This document shows positions 1 to 9,796 of a DNA stretch of 64,000 bases, piece by piece. Source of the stretch: Ferribacterium limneticum (GTDB lineage Bacteria > Pseudomonadota > Gammaproteobacteria > Burkholderiales > Rhodocyclaceae). Position numbers and translations under genes: made by a program. Every line of letters begins with the position of its first letter. The first letter of the stretch is position 1. The notes under the pieces are model-generated. The model was not told the DNA's origin. It was given only the letters and a program-made list of their open reading frames with translations, and searched no databases. The stretch spans positions 658,001 through 722,000 of the forward strand of contig NZ_CP075191.1 in assembly GCF_020510625.1 (NCBI RefSeq). Direction: 5' to 3'.

Positions 1-2
1 GC

Positions 3-380
3 CTGTTCGAGCGTATTCCCTTTCTCGCCATCGCCTTCCTGATCTTCGGCCTGGCCATTGTCGGCATGCCGGGGACGCCGGGCTTCGATGCCGCCCACCT
101 GATTCTCGAAGCCTCGATCGACCAGTTCGGCGCGCTGTCCACCGTCGCCACGGCGCTTGGCAACGTCGCCGCCGCCGGCTTCCTGCTCTGGGCTTTCCAG
201 AAGGCTTTCCTGTCGCAGGCCAGGGCGGGCGGCCACGATGTCGACAAGACCTTGCCCATGGAATATCTCGTCTGCGGCATTGCGCTGGCCGCCATGCTGG
301 CCATCGGTTTCTTCACCGAGCCCTGGCTGTATCTGACCGAAACGGCCAGCCAGGCAGCGGCAGCGAGGTTCGTCCGATGA
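3..380 (+). CDS. NuoM-family proton-translocating subunit, C-terminal part (5' end outside window)
   Basis: This reading frame is open from the window edge, so only the last 125 residues of a longer membrane protein are visible. The GMPGT turn followed by hydrophobic helices and a final helix near the C-terminus match the end of the NuoM/MrpD-type antiporter fold of complex I, where these subunits move protons across the inner membrane. The stop overlaps the start of the next NuoM-like gene by four bases (ATGA), implying translational coupling in one operon. With the 5' part missing I cannot say whether this belongs to a true complex I, an Mrp antiporter or a hydrogenase-type complex. Two NuoM-type subunits side by side argues against the standard nuoA-N order, but this is inference. 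Confidence 0.75.
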   Translation: MFERIPFLAIAFLIFGLAIVGMPGTPGFDAAHLILEASIDQFGALSTVATALGNVAAAGFLLWAFQKAFLSQARAGGHDVDKTLPMEYLVCGIALAAMLAIGFFTEPWLYLTETASQAAAARFVR

Positions 381-1834
381 GCTTGCCGCTGCTCTCCCTG
401 CTGGTTTTTCTGCCCCTGGCCGGGGCGCTTGTCATCTGGCTGCTGCCGGTGCGGGCGACGCGCCAGGTGGTGGCGCTGACCATGATCGTCACCCTGGCCC
501 TCGGCGTCGCGGCGCTGATCGCCTACGACCCGCCGGGGGCGCGCTTCCAGCTGGTTGAACGGGCGTCATGGATTGCCAGCCTGAATGTCCATTATCTGCT
601 CGGGGTCGACGGCATTTCGGTGCTCTTCCTGCCGGCTACCGCCTTGCTCTTCCTCGGCTCGCTGGTGGCCAGCTGGAATGCGGTGCACGATGCGCCACGC
701 CTGCATTACAGCCTGTTGCTCCTGCTTCAGACGGCGACCCTGGGCATTTTCTGCGCGCTCGATACGGTGCTGTTTTTCGTCTTCTGGGAACTGACGCTGG
801 TCCCGCTCTACTTCCTGCTTGGCCGCTGGGGCGTGACGGCCGGCGCTGCCGCGGCGGCTACCCGCTATTTCCTGATCATGCTGGCCGGCGGCATTCCGCT
901 GTTGCTGGCTTTCGTCATTCTCGCCACCAGCCAGTCGGTGCCGACCTTCGATCTGATGGCCCTGCTGGCCGTACCCCTGCCGCGTTCGACCCAGACGGTG
1001 GTCTTCCTGCTGTGCCTGATCGGCTTTGGCGTCAAGGTGCCGCTGGTGCCGATGCACACCTGGCTACCGCAATTTTCACTGGCTGCGCCCGGTTCGCTGA
1101 CGGCGTTGCTGGTTGGCCTGAAACTCGGGGCCTTCGGCCTGATCCGCTTTGCCGTGCCGCTGGCACCGGAAGCCGCGCTCGACCTGCACTGGCTGCTGGC
1201 CGGTCTGGGGACGGTAGCCATCCTGTATGGGGCGGTCGGTATCCTGGCCCAGAGCAACCTGCGCGTCGGCCTCGCCTACGCCAGCATCTGTCACGTCGGC
1301 CTGGCGGTGCTTGGCCTGGCTTCCTACACGGCGCAGGGGGCGCAGGGGGCGGTGTCCTTGTTGCTCAGTTTCTCGGTGGCAACCGGCGGGGCGTTCGTGT
1401 TGCTCGAATTCCTGCGCCAGCGCACCGGGTCGACCGACATCCATGCGCTCGGCGGTGCTGCCAAAACGATGCCGCTGCTCGCCACCGGTTTCCTGATCTG
1501 TGGTCTGGCTGGCGTCGGTATGCCGGGCACCAGCAGCTTTCCGGGTGAGTTCCTGCTCATCATCGCCGCGCTGCATAGCCATACCGGCGCCGGCATGGCC
1601 GCCCTGTTCGGGCTGTCCATCGCCGCCGGCGGCTTCCTGGCGCTCTACCGCAAGGCCTTCTTTGGCCCGGTCGAACGGGAGAATGTGGCGCAGGCAACTG
1701 ACCTGCGGCCACGTGAATGGGCGGTGCTGGTGGCGCTGATCGTGATGATTGTCGCCATCGGCATCTACCCCGGACCGTGGATTGAAATTGTCCGGCCTGC
1801 GGCGGAGGCCTGGGCGGCCGGACTGATGCGGTAG
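377..1834 (+). CDS. NuoM-like proton-translocating membrane subunit
   Basis: A 485-residue polytopic inner-membrane protein of the complex I antiporter-like family. The signature FWELTLVPLYFL carries the membrane glutamate equivalent to Glu144 of E. coli NuoM. The segment GFGVKVPLVPMHTWLP carries the conserved lysine and the HxWLP loop, and a further lysine lies in GLKLGAFGL. The GMPGTSSF turn near residue 380 is also typical. Length agrees with NuoM (about 490-510). It starts on an ATGA overlap with the upstream subunit gene and is the last gene of that operon; a 422-base gap follows. Role by family: proton conduction driven by quinone-linked electron transfer. The partner complex is not visible here. 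Confidence 0.88.
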   Translation: MSLPLLSLLVFLPLAGALVIWLLPVRATRQVVALTMIVTLALGVAALIAYDPPGARFQLVERASWIASLNVHYLLGVDGISVLFLPATALLFLGSLVASWNAVHDAPRLHYSLLLLLQTATLGIFCALDTVLFFVFWELTLVPLYFLLGRWGVTAGAAAAATRYFLIMLAGGIPLLLAFVILATSQSVPTFDLMALLAVPLPRSTQTVVFLLCLIGFGVKVPLVPMHTWLPQFSLAAPGSLTALLVGLKLGAFGLIRFAVPLAPEAALDLHWLLAGLGTVAILYGAVGILAQSNLRVGLAYASICHVGLAVLGLASYTAQGAQGAVSLLLSFSVATGGAFVLLEFLRQRTGSTDIHALGGAAKTMPLLATGFLICGLAGVGMPGTSSFPGEFLLIIAALHSHTGAGMAALFGLSIAAGGFLALYRKAFFGPVERENVAQATDLRPREWAVLVALIVMIVAIGIYPGPWIEIVRPAAEAWAAGLMR

Positions 1835-2256
1835 CCCCTCGTTCGACGATCGACTCTGCTGTGGATAGAGGAAGCCTGCTTTGGATGAGATTGGCGGAGT
1901 GATGGCAATGCACTAAAAGTTGGACCTATGACTTGCCATTCGGGCCGTTTGGCAATTGCCGACAATAGATATTCTCCCGCCCATGCCCTCTCGATACAAA
2001 AAGATATCCAACCGATTCGCTGCTCGTCCTGTTGAATGTGGAAAACACATATCTTGGACAAATTGGTACCTGTCCCCGATTTTGTTGTTGAAATACGAAC
2101 GTCATATAAATTGTGCAGAGTGTCAGTCGGTAGACGTGGCTCCTATCATTGAGGAACGATGCTCGGCTTGTATTCAAAAGAGGGGCTTAGCAGTATCGAG
2201 ATATATCTGTGATGTCAACGATTTCCGAACTTTGCTTTTGACACTCTCCTGAACCA
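1835..2256. other. Intergenic stretch with one doubtful small ORF
   Basis: This 422-base gap is clearly lower in GC than the upstream operon and marks the start of the accessory region. The only open frame of note runs 1956-2252 on the + strand from a TTG codon and ends five bases before the RHS gene. It encodes CAEC and CSAC pairs 12 residues apart, the spacing of a small zinc ribbon, but it has no Shine-Dalgarno sequence and I recognise no family. I see no RNA gene or clear terminator after the NuoM-like gene. It may be a decayed remnant. Confidence 0.4.
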
Positions 2257-5200
2257 ATGAGTACCTCTAGCTTCACAACCGAATTAAGTCTATCGAAACG
2301 GCGGCTGTTTCTGGTGATGCTGTGCCCCTTTCTCTTGATCTGCTCCTTTCTGGCAAATGCGGACGGGAGCGTGCCTTATCCGATTTCATTCGAGTACTAC
2401 AGTACCCAATACTGCGGCAATGACAGTTGCTGTTCAGTCTTGAATCCCGGCACCAATGGCAACTGGGGGGAAGTTAGCGGTGGAGTAAAAGCCGATCCGG
2501 CCGAAGCGTGCATAGCGCTAATGAAGGCCTACATCAATATGCAAATGTGCAGGGCTAATCCAGCGTCAAATATAGCAAGCGGATACTTGCTGACTCCGGG
2601 AGATTATCCGGAGTGCATGCTGGTTTTTAACGTCAACGCGACGATGGGGACGGAGCGAAGACTCGTAACCGCTTGCCCTGCTAGCAGCAGCCTCGTCAAT
2701 GGGGTTTGCGTCTGTGATTCTGGAACATACGCGTCAAATTTGAGTTGTCTTCCAATTAGTCCCAAGAATCTAGGCCCAACGTGTGTTTCCACGCCAAACC
2801 CTATTGGTATTGCTAGCGGAAACAAGTACTTGTCCGAGACAGACTATGTCGGCAGCGGACTTTTTCCACTGAAGATCTCTCGGGTATACAACGGCCGCGC
2901 GGATTTCCTCAGCCGGATTGGCTATAACTGGCGTACCGGCATTCAGAATTCAGTTACGCCTGTCACTTACTACGAGACTCAGGTCAACGGCATCGAAAAC
3001 CGGGCGCTAAAATTTTCATGGAACGGTAATCAGTGGATCGCTGACGGCGACGTGCCGGAGAGGTTGGTGCGCCTGACGAATACCTCGGATACCACCCTGG
3101 GCTGGATATTACGGGCCGCCGACGACAAGCTTGAATCCTACAATGCCAAGGGCAGACTGCTCTCCATCACCGACCGTCAAAAACAGATCCAAACCCTGAC
3201 CTATAGCGATGGCTCAGTCGGCACAAACGGTGGGTATGTGCTGGATGTCGACGGCAATGCGACAACGGTCGTTCTCCCGTCCGGTTTGGTGATCCGGCTG
3301 ACCGACGCGAACGGCCGCTCTCTCCACTTTGGCTATGACACCTCGCTTCAAATCGTGATGATCACTAACCCTGCTGGAGGGATATTCCGCTACACCTATG
3401 ATGCCAACCGAAACCTAAAAAGCGTTACCTTCCCCGACAATAAGGTTCGCACATACCATTACAACGAGCAGGCCAACACTTCCAACACCAACCTGCCACA
3501 TATTTTGACCGGCATCACCGACGAGAACGGCATCCGCTACATCACCTACACGTACGACAGCACGGGGCGGGCTATCGGCGAAATACTGGCGGGGAATGTC
3601 GAATCGTACGGGCTCAACTTCGGCGCCAACAACACGGTAGTTTCCGATCCGCTCGGTACGCAACGCACCTACAACTTCCAGACCATTCTCGGCGTCGTCA
3701 AGAACACCGGCGTTTCCCAACCCGGCGGCAGCGGCTGTGGCCCGGCCTCCAGTGCCATCACCTACGACACCAACGGCAACGTGGCGACCCGCACCGATTT
3801 CAACGGCAACACCACCACCTACACCTACGACCTGACGCGCAACCTCGAAACGCAACGGGTTGAAGCTGCCGGCAAGCCGGAACAGCGCACGATCACCACC
3901 CAGTGGCACCCGTACTGGCGGTTGCCGGTCAAGATTGCCGAACCAAAGAAACTCACCACCTGGATCTACAACGGCGACAACGGAGGGTACTGCGCCCCGC
4001 AAACAGCCATCGTCCCCAGCCTCTCCGGCGGCACCCAGCCCATCGGCGTCGTCTGCAGCCAGAGCGAACAAGCCACCACCGACCTTACCGGCGGCGCCGG
4101 CCTCTCCACCATGGTGACCGGCAGTCCCCGCTCCTGGAGTTACACCTACGACACCTACGGCCAAGTCCTCACCGCCAACGGCCCGCGCACCGACGTGGCC
4201 GATGTCACCACCACCACGTACTACGCCGCCGACGATCCCGACCTCGGCAAGCGCGGCAACATCGCCACCGTCACCAATGCCCTCGGTCATCTCACCCGCT
4301 ACACCGCCTACGACCTCAACGGCCGGCCGCTGTCGATCACCGACCCCAATGGCACCGTCACCACGCTGAGCTACACCCCGCGCGGCTGGCTCAAGACGCG
4401 TAGCGTGGCCGGCCAGACCACCACCTACGACTACACCCCCTGGGGCGGCCTTGCCCAAGTCAGCTACCCGGACGGTAGCGGGGTGAGTTACACCCACGAC
4501 GCCGCCCACCGTCTCACCGCGATCGTCGACAGCGCCGGGCGGGGCGTGCACTACACCCTCGACCCCGTCGGCCACCGCCTCCAGGAAGACTACCGCAACG
4601 CCGACGGCAGCCCGGCCCGGCAAGTCAGCCGCGTCTTCGACGCCCTCGGTCGCCTGAAAGACGAAATCGAAGGCAACAGTCCGCCGCACACCCTCGGCTA
4701 CACCGCCAACGGCGAACCCCGCTACCGCATCACCGCCAAGGGCGACACCACCACCGACGACATCGACCCGCTGGGCCGCCCGGTCAAGCGCACCGACCCC
4801 GAGAACGGCAGCGCCCAGCCGACGCTGATGGCCTACGACCGGCTCGACCAACTCACCCGACTGACCGCTCCGAACGGCGCCGTCACCGCCTTTGACATCG
4901 ACGGCCTGGGCAACGTCTGGAAAGAAAGCTCGGCCGACCGCGGCAGTGTGGACAGCACCTTCGATGCCGCCGGCAATGCACTAACCAGAAAGGATGCCCG
5001 GGGGCTGACCGTCACCCAGACCTACGATGCCCTGAACCGGCTGACGCAAGTCTCTACCAGCAACGGTCAAATCATTCGCTACACCTGGGATGCGGGCTGT
5101 CCGAACGGCATTGGCCGCCTCTGCCAGAAAACCGATGGCGCAGGCACCACCACCTACGCCTACGATGCGCGGGGCAATCTGCTCAGCGAGACGCGTAGCG

Positions 5201-6873
5201 AAGGCGGGCGCAGCTTCACCACCACCACCGCCCACAACGCCGCCGACCGTCCCACCGACGTCCTCGCCCCGACCGGCGAAACCCTCGTCCCGACGCTCGA
5301 CCCCGGCGGCAAGACCCAAACCCTGAGCGCCACCGGCGGCGGCACCACCACAGCCATCGCCAGCGCCATCGCCTACAGCGCCACCGGGCAAATCACCGCC
5401 CAGCAACTCGGCCTGACCTGGCTGACGGTGAACTACGACAGCGCCGGGCGGGCCGACACGGTGAGTGCCACCCCGAGCAATGCCGCGAACGACAGCAACG
5501 GCGATGTCCCGCTCCCCGGTTGGGCCCTGGCCGTCCTCGGCGCCACCCTGTTCGGCCTGACCCGGCGCCGGCAGGCTGGGGCAACGCTTTCCCTGTTCGT
5601 CGCCTGCATCCTGACGCTCTTCCTGGCCGTGCCGCCCGCCCAAGCCGCCGACCTCGATCTCGACTACGACGCCAACGGCAACGTGATCAGCAAAACCACG
5701 GCCGGCGGCACGACGGCCTACACCTACGACAAACTCGACCGCCTCGACACCGAGGCCGGCCCACCCGGCAACCGTGACCACGCCTACGACCCCAACGGCA
5801 ATCGGACGAGTGACGGGGCCGGCACCACGGCGACCTTTACCCCCAACACCGACCGGGTGGCGACCATCAACGGGGTCAGCGTCACGTTGGACGCGGCCGG
5901 CAACCTGACCGCTGACGGCACGTACAAATATGTCTGGGACGACTTCGGTGATCTGACTGAACTACGCAAGGCCGACAACACGCTGATCGCTACCTACTAC
6001 TACGATGACCGCCACCGACGCACGCGCAAGGTGACCACTGCCGCCGCCCCACAAGGGGCGACGACGACCTTCTACATTTACTTGCCGGACGGCCGGTTGC
6101 TCGCCGAGATGGGCGGATCGGGCGAAGCCCTGATGACCTACGTCTGGAATGGCGACATCCTGACCGGGATCATCGTCCATCAACCGCAACGGACGGTCTA
6201 CACCATCCAGGTCGACCACTTGGGTACGCCTTATCAGGTCAGAACGCTGGACGGCAAGATCGTCTGGCGCTGGGAACCGGACGGCTATGGGCGGACGCAG
6301 CCGAACGAGGATGTGGATGGCGACGGGAAGAAATTGACGCTGAACATCCGGTTTCCGGGGCAGTACTTTGACCGGGAGAGTGGGCTGCATTACAACTGGC
6401 ATCGGTATTACAGTCCGCGGATCGGCTACATTAGTCCGGACCCACTGGGGTTGGAGGCGGGGCCAAACCCTTACGCCTACGCGAATCAGAATCCGCTGAG
6501 ATTTTCTGATCCAGATGGCCGTAACCCTATAGCCATAGGTGCGGCCATTGTCGCGGTAGGTGGCGCAGTAATTGCTGCAAGTAGCCAGGGTGGAAAAATC
6601 GTATATCCGCCTGGACATGGCCCGATAGGGAGCTTTGATCCCTTTAAAGATACACAAGCTGAGGTTCGACAACCCTCGTGGCCAGCACCGAAAAACCCCT
6701 TGGACTGCGAGGCAAGATTCAGCGAAGACAAGGAGCGTTGCCGGTCAAGTTGTGGTGACGGTAGTTTAGGTGCACAAGCACTGTGCCTTGCTAAAGCTTG
6801 GTTGAAGTACCAAGCTTGCCGACGCATCAGCAACCCCACCGGGTCAAACTGGACGGACTGGGGCGATGGTTAA
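2257..6873 (+). CDS. Secreted RHS/YD-repeat protein with variable C-terminal tip
   Basis: A 1538-residue RHS protein. Residues about 14-35 form a hydrophobic signal sequence, followed by a cysteine-rich domain and a DUF6531-like entry (GNKYLSETDY near residue 190). Many YD repeats (YTYDANRN, YDALNRL and similar) build the expected beta-shell to about residue 1350. The RHS-associated core ends with ESGLHYNWHRYY, YISPDPLGL and NPLRFSDPDG near 1420. Beyond it lies a tip of about 115 residues with lower GC that differs from the second copy, the usual arrangement of polymorphic toxins. Residues about 1081-1131 are an unusual hydrophobic hairpin inside the repeats (see findings). No VgrG or PAAR gene is near, so Sec export is inferred rather than type VI delivery. 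Tip activity is not recognised. No clear Shine-Dalgarno precedes the chosen ATG. Confidence 0.85.
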   Translation: MSTSSFTTELSLSKRRLFLVMLCPFLLICSFLANADGSVPYPISFEYYSTQYCGNDSCCSVLNPGTNGNWGEVSGGVKADPAEACIALMKAYINMQMCRANPASNIASGYLLTPGDYPECMLVFNVNATMGTERRLVTACPASSSLVNGVCVCDSGTYASNLSCLPISPKNLGPTCVSTPNPIGIASGNKYLSETDYVGSGLFPLKISRVYNGRADFLSRIGYNWRTGIQNSVTPVTYYETQVNGIENRALKFSWNGNQWIADGDVPERLVRLTNTSDTTLGWILRAADDKLESYNAKGRLLSITDRQKQIQTLTYSDGSVGTNGGYVLDVDGNATTVVLPSGLVIRLTDANGRSLHFGYDTSLQIVMITNPAGGIFRYTYDANRNLKSVTFPDNKVRTYHYNEQANTSNTNLPHILTGITDENGIRYITYTYDSTGRAIGEILAGNVESYGLNFGANNTVVSDPLGTQRTYNFQTILGVVKNTGVSQPGGSGCGPASSAITYDTNGNVATRTDFNGNTTTYTYDLTRNLETQRVEAAGKPEQRTITTQWHPYWRLPVKIAEPKKLTTWIYNGDNGGYCAPQTAIVPSLSGGTQPIGVVCSQSEQATTDLTGGAGLSTMVTGSPRSWSYTYDTYGQVLTANGPRTDVADVTTTTYYAADDPDLGKRGNIATVTNALGHLTRYTAYDLNGRPLSITDPNGTVTTLSYTPRGWLKTRSVAGQTTTYDYTPWGGLAQVSYPDGSGVSYTHDAAHRLTAIVDSAGRGVHYTLDPVGHRLQEDYRNADGSPARQVSRVFDALGRLKDEIEGNSPPHTLGYTANGEPRYRITAKGDTTTDDIDPLGRPVKRTDPENGSAQPTLMAYDRLDQLTRLTAPNGAVTAFDIDGLGNVWKESSADRGSVDSTFDAAGNALTRKDARGLTVTQTYDALNRLTQVSTSNGQIIRYTWDAGCPNGIGRLCQKTDGAGTTTYAYDARGNLLSETRSEGGRSFTTTTAHNAADRPTDVLAPTGETLVPTLDPGGKTQTLSATGGGTTTAIASAIAYSATGQITAQQLGLTWLTVNYDSAGRADTVSATPSNAANDSNGDVPLPGWALAVLGATLFGLTRRRQAGATLSLFVACILTLFLAVPPAQAADLDLDYDANGNVISKTTAGGTTAYTYDKLDRLDTEAGPPGNRDHAYDPNGNRTSDGAGTTATFTPNTDRVATINGVSVTLDAAGNLTADGTYKYVWDDFGDLTELRKADNTLIATYYYDDRHRRTRKVTTAAAPQGATTTFYIYLPDGRLLAEMGGSGEALMTYVWNGDILTGIIVHQPQRTVYTIQVDHLGTPYQVRTLDGKIVWRWEPDGYGRTQPNEDVDGDGKKLTLNIRFPGQYFDRESGLHYNWHRYYSPRIGYISPDPLGLEAGPNPYAYANQNPLRFSDPDGRNPIAIGAAIVAVGGAVIAASSQGGKIVYPPGHGPIGSFDPFKDTQAEVRQPSWPAPKNPLDCEARFSEDKERCRSSCGDGSLGAQALCLAKAWLKYQACRRISNPTGSNWTDWGDG
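5542..6040 (+). repeat. Direct repeat, copy 1 (in intact rhs)
   Basis: About 499 bases read as identical, base for base, to 8462-8960 at a constant offset of 2920. Flanking rhs sequence on both sides is homologous but carries many substitutions and small indels. The block covers the second half of the hydrophobic hairpin and several YD repeats. Confidence 0.9.
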
Positions 6874-6885
6874 CCGTGACGAAAG

Positions 6886-7254
6886 ATGAGCAAAATGGAA
6901 AAAATTGGCTACTTTGAATTGGCTTACCAGCAGATTCCTGCCTACGCGGATGAGGCAAAAAATGGCCGCACTGTGCGACTCAAACTCGGGCGGTTTCGCG
7001 GAGCTTTGTATCGGTGGTTGGTGCAGAGAGAAATAAATTCCCGTTTGGCCAAGCCAGGCACTCTGCGCTTCGCAGTGGATTTGGCATTGATGCTTTTCGT
7101 TCTCTTGGTAGCCAAGAGACTCATTTTATTGGCGTACTACCATGAGGAGAGCCTTGAGGCTTACCAATCCATACGATTTGAACCGGCTGCCGATGGGGTC
7201 TTTGTTTGGTTTATTCAACCAGAAATTAGGAGCTCGAAGCACAGTAGTTACTAA
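6886..7254 (+). CDS. Small membrane protein behind the RHS tip, candidate immunity protein
   Basis: A 122-residue protein starting 12 bases after the RHS stop; an alternative ATG lies at 6895. Residues about 62-84 form one strong hydrophobic helix, with a basic N-terminal part before it and a short hydrophilic tail after. I recognise no family. Base composition is much lower in GC than the RHS core but matches the RHS tip, suggesting the two were acquired together. In polymorphic toxin loci the small gene directly after the toxin tip usually encodes the cognate immunity protein; that role is inferred from position only. A membrane immunity protein would suit a membrane-active or periplasmic toxin. 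Confidence 0.55.
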   Translation: MSKMEKIGYFELAYQQIPAYADEAKNGRTVRLKLGRFRGALYRWLVQREINSRLAKPGTLRFAVDLALMLFVLLVAKRLILLAYYHEESLEAYQSIRFEPAADGVFVWFIQPEIRSSKHSSY

Positions 7255-7413
7255 ACATGGGGAAAATGCGGACAAACCGAAAAAACGTGTCGGCAAAAAA
7301 TCAAGAGGACATATCCTTCCAATTTCAGCCATTTTTCCCGGTCGACCGCAGCAATTGCCTCTTACCCACGGTCAACCGGAAAAATCCCCGAATTTTCAAA
7401 TAACCCGACGCTC

Positions 7414-9796
7414 GTGCACGACCCGGCCCACCGTCTCACCGGCCTGAGCGACAGCGCCGGGCACAGCGTCAGCTACACCCTCGACGCCGCCGGCCACCGC
7501 CTCCAGGAAGACTACCGCAACGCCGACGGCTCACCGGCCCGGCAAGTCAGCCGCGTCTTCGACGCCCTCGGTCGCCTGAAAGACGAAATCGAAGGCAACA
7601 GTCCGCCGCACACCCTCGGCTACACCGCCAACGGCGAACCCCGCTACCGCATCACCGCCAAGGGCGACACCACCAGCGACGACATCGACCCGCTGGGCCG
7701 CCCGGTCAAACGCACCGACCCCGAGAACGGCAGCGCCAAACCCACGCTCATCGCATACGACCGCCTCGACCAGCTCACCCGCCTGACCGCCCCGAACGGC
7801 GCGGTGACCAGCTTCGACATCGACGGCCTGGGCAACACCCTGAAAGAAAGCTCGGCTGATCGCGGCAACGTGGACGCCAGCTTCAATGCCGCCGGCAACC
7901 TGCTGACCCGCAAGGATGCGCGGGGCGTGACAGTGAGTTATGGCTACGATGCCCTGAACCGGCTGACGCAGGTATCCGCCAGTAGCGGCAAGACCCAGAC
8001 CCTGATCTGGGATACCGGCTGCCCGAACGGCATCGGCCGGCTGTGCCAGAAAACCGATCCTGCCGGCAGCACCATCTACGCCTACGACACACGCGGTAAC
8101 CTGCTCAGCGAAACGCGCAGCGAAGGCGGCAAGACCTTCACCACCCACTTACGCCCACAACACCGCCGACCGCCCCACCGACGTCATCGCCCCGACCGGC
8201 GAAACCCTTGTCCCGACGCTCGACGCTGGCGGCAAGACCCAAGCCTTGAGCGCCACAGCGGGAAGCACGACCACCACCATCGCCAGCGCCATCGCCTACA
8301 GCGCCACCGGCCAGATCACAGCCCAGCAACTTGGCCTCACCTGGCTGACCATGAACTACGACAGCGCCGGGCGGGTGGACAGCGAAACCGCCACCGTCCA
8401 GGCCGAACCTTCATCCAACGGCGATGTGCCATTGCCCGGCTGGGCCTTGGCCGTGCTCGGTGCCACCCTGTTCGGCCTGACCCGGCGCCGGCAGGCTGGG
8501 GCAACGCTTTCCCTGTTCGTCGCCTGCATCCTGACGCTCTTCCTGGCCGTGCCGCCCGCCCAAGCCGCCGACCTCGATCTCGACTACGACGCCAACGGCA
8601 ACGTGATCAGCAAAACCACGGCCGGCGGCACGACGGCCTACACCTACGACAAACTCGACCGCCTCGACACCGAGGCCGGCCCACCCGGCAACCGTGACCA
8701 CGCCTACGACCCCAACGGCAATCGGACGAGTGACGGGGCCGGCACCACGGCGACCTTTACCCCCAACACCGACCGGGTGGCGACCATCAACGGGGTCAGC
8801 GTCACGTTGGACGCGGCCGGCAACCTGACCGCTGACGGCACGTACAAATATGTCTGGGACGACTTCGGTGATCTGACTGAACTACGCAAGGCCGACAACA
8901 CGCTGATCGCTACCTACTACTACGATGACCGCCACCGACGCACGCGCAAGGTGACCACTGTCGCCGCGCCGCAAGGGGCCGGTACCACTTTCTACATTTA
9001 CGACAAATGGGATCACCTGCTGGCCGAAATGGGCAGCTCGGGCGAAGCCTTGATGACCTACGTCTGGAACGGCGACATCCTGACCGGGATCATCGTCCAT
9101 CAACCGCAACGCACGGTCTATACCGTGCAGGTCGATCATCTGGGTACGCCCTACCAGGTCAGAACGCTGGACGGCAAGATCGTCTGGCGCTGGGAGCCGG
9201 ATGGGTATGGGCGGACACAGCCGAACGAAGACCCAGATGGGGACGGGAAGAAACTGACGGTGAATATCCGTTACCCCGGCATGTACCACGACAAGGAATC
9301 AGGGCTCTTTTACAACGTGAATCGGTATTACGCGCCTTGGCTCGGCGGGCGCTACATCTCGCCCGATCCGATTGGGTTGGCGGGCGGCCTAAATTTGTTT
9401 GGGTACGCGAATCAGAATCCGCTAAGGTTTACGGACCCCAATGGCCTTTCTCCCGACCCGCTAGGATCGTCGAGCGGATCAACAGGCTTTCCAAGGGCAC
9501 CAAAACCGTTCGATGTATTTATACCGGGAACCTCGGCGAATAATGCGTTCGTTCGGTCGGTAAATCAGATAGCTAAAACGGTTAAGGATATATGCTCATC
9601 TGAGGAAATGGATTGTGATCGTGAATGGAGAGAGGCAAGGCAAACATGCCGAGCGCTCATCTACGAACAATTACAACAGCAGGCCGGTCGAAGGAAAAAA
9701 CGTAGTGTGGTAGGTGTTACTGGAGGATATACAGATGTTGAAGAGTGTGCTCGTGGTTTGGTTAGTGAGCGGTGCGGTGGGAATCTTGTGCGATGA
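7414..9796 (+). pseudogene. Second rhs copy: N-terminally truncated and frameshifted
   Basis: This block aligns with the first RHS gene from about 4495 onward but lacks the signal sequence, DUF6531-like entry and early repeats. It reads in one frame from 7414 to about 8145, where an extra base in the run around 8138-8147 shifts the frame. The correct product continues in the frame 8246-9796. The 3' part keeps the hydrophobic hairpin, YD repeats, a full core (ESGLFYNVNRYY, YISPDPIGL, NPLRFTDPNG) and a different tip of about 115 residues with paired cysteines (CDREW, RQTC, EECARG, SERCGG). It may be a silent tip donor for recombination with the upstream gene, or simple decay. A GTG/ATG start inside the second frame could still give a short product. 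Confidence 0.75.
8462..8960 (+). repeat. Direct repeat, copy 2 (in truncated rhs)
   Basis: Partner of the block at 5542-6040. The sharp change from perfect identity to diverged homology at both edges suggests recent gene conversion or recombination between the two rhs copies. Confidence 0.9.

Noticed and set aside
1956..2252. Small ORF with CAEC and CSAC pairs before the RHS gene
   Set aside because: TTG start, no ribosome site, no family match. The zinc-ribbon spacing could be chance, so it is noted only in the gap entry.
3415..4851. A 478-codon minus frame and other frames in the rhs genes
   Set aside because: The Gly/Val-rich product is the reverse reading of YD repeats; the + frame holds the RHS signatures.
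2257..6873. Type VI secretion effector
   Set aside because: The RHS protein has a Sec-type signal and no PAAR domain; no vgrG or T6SS genes are nearby.
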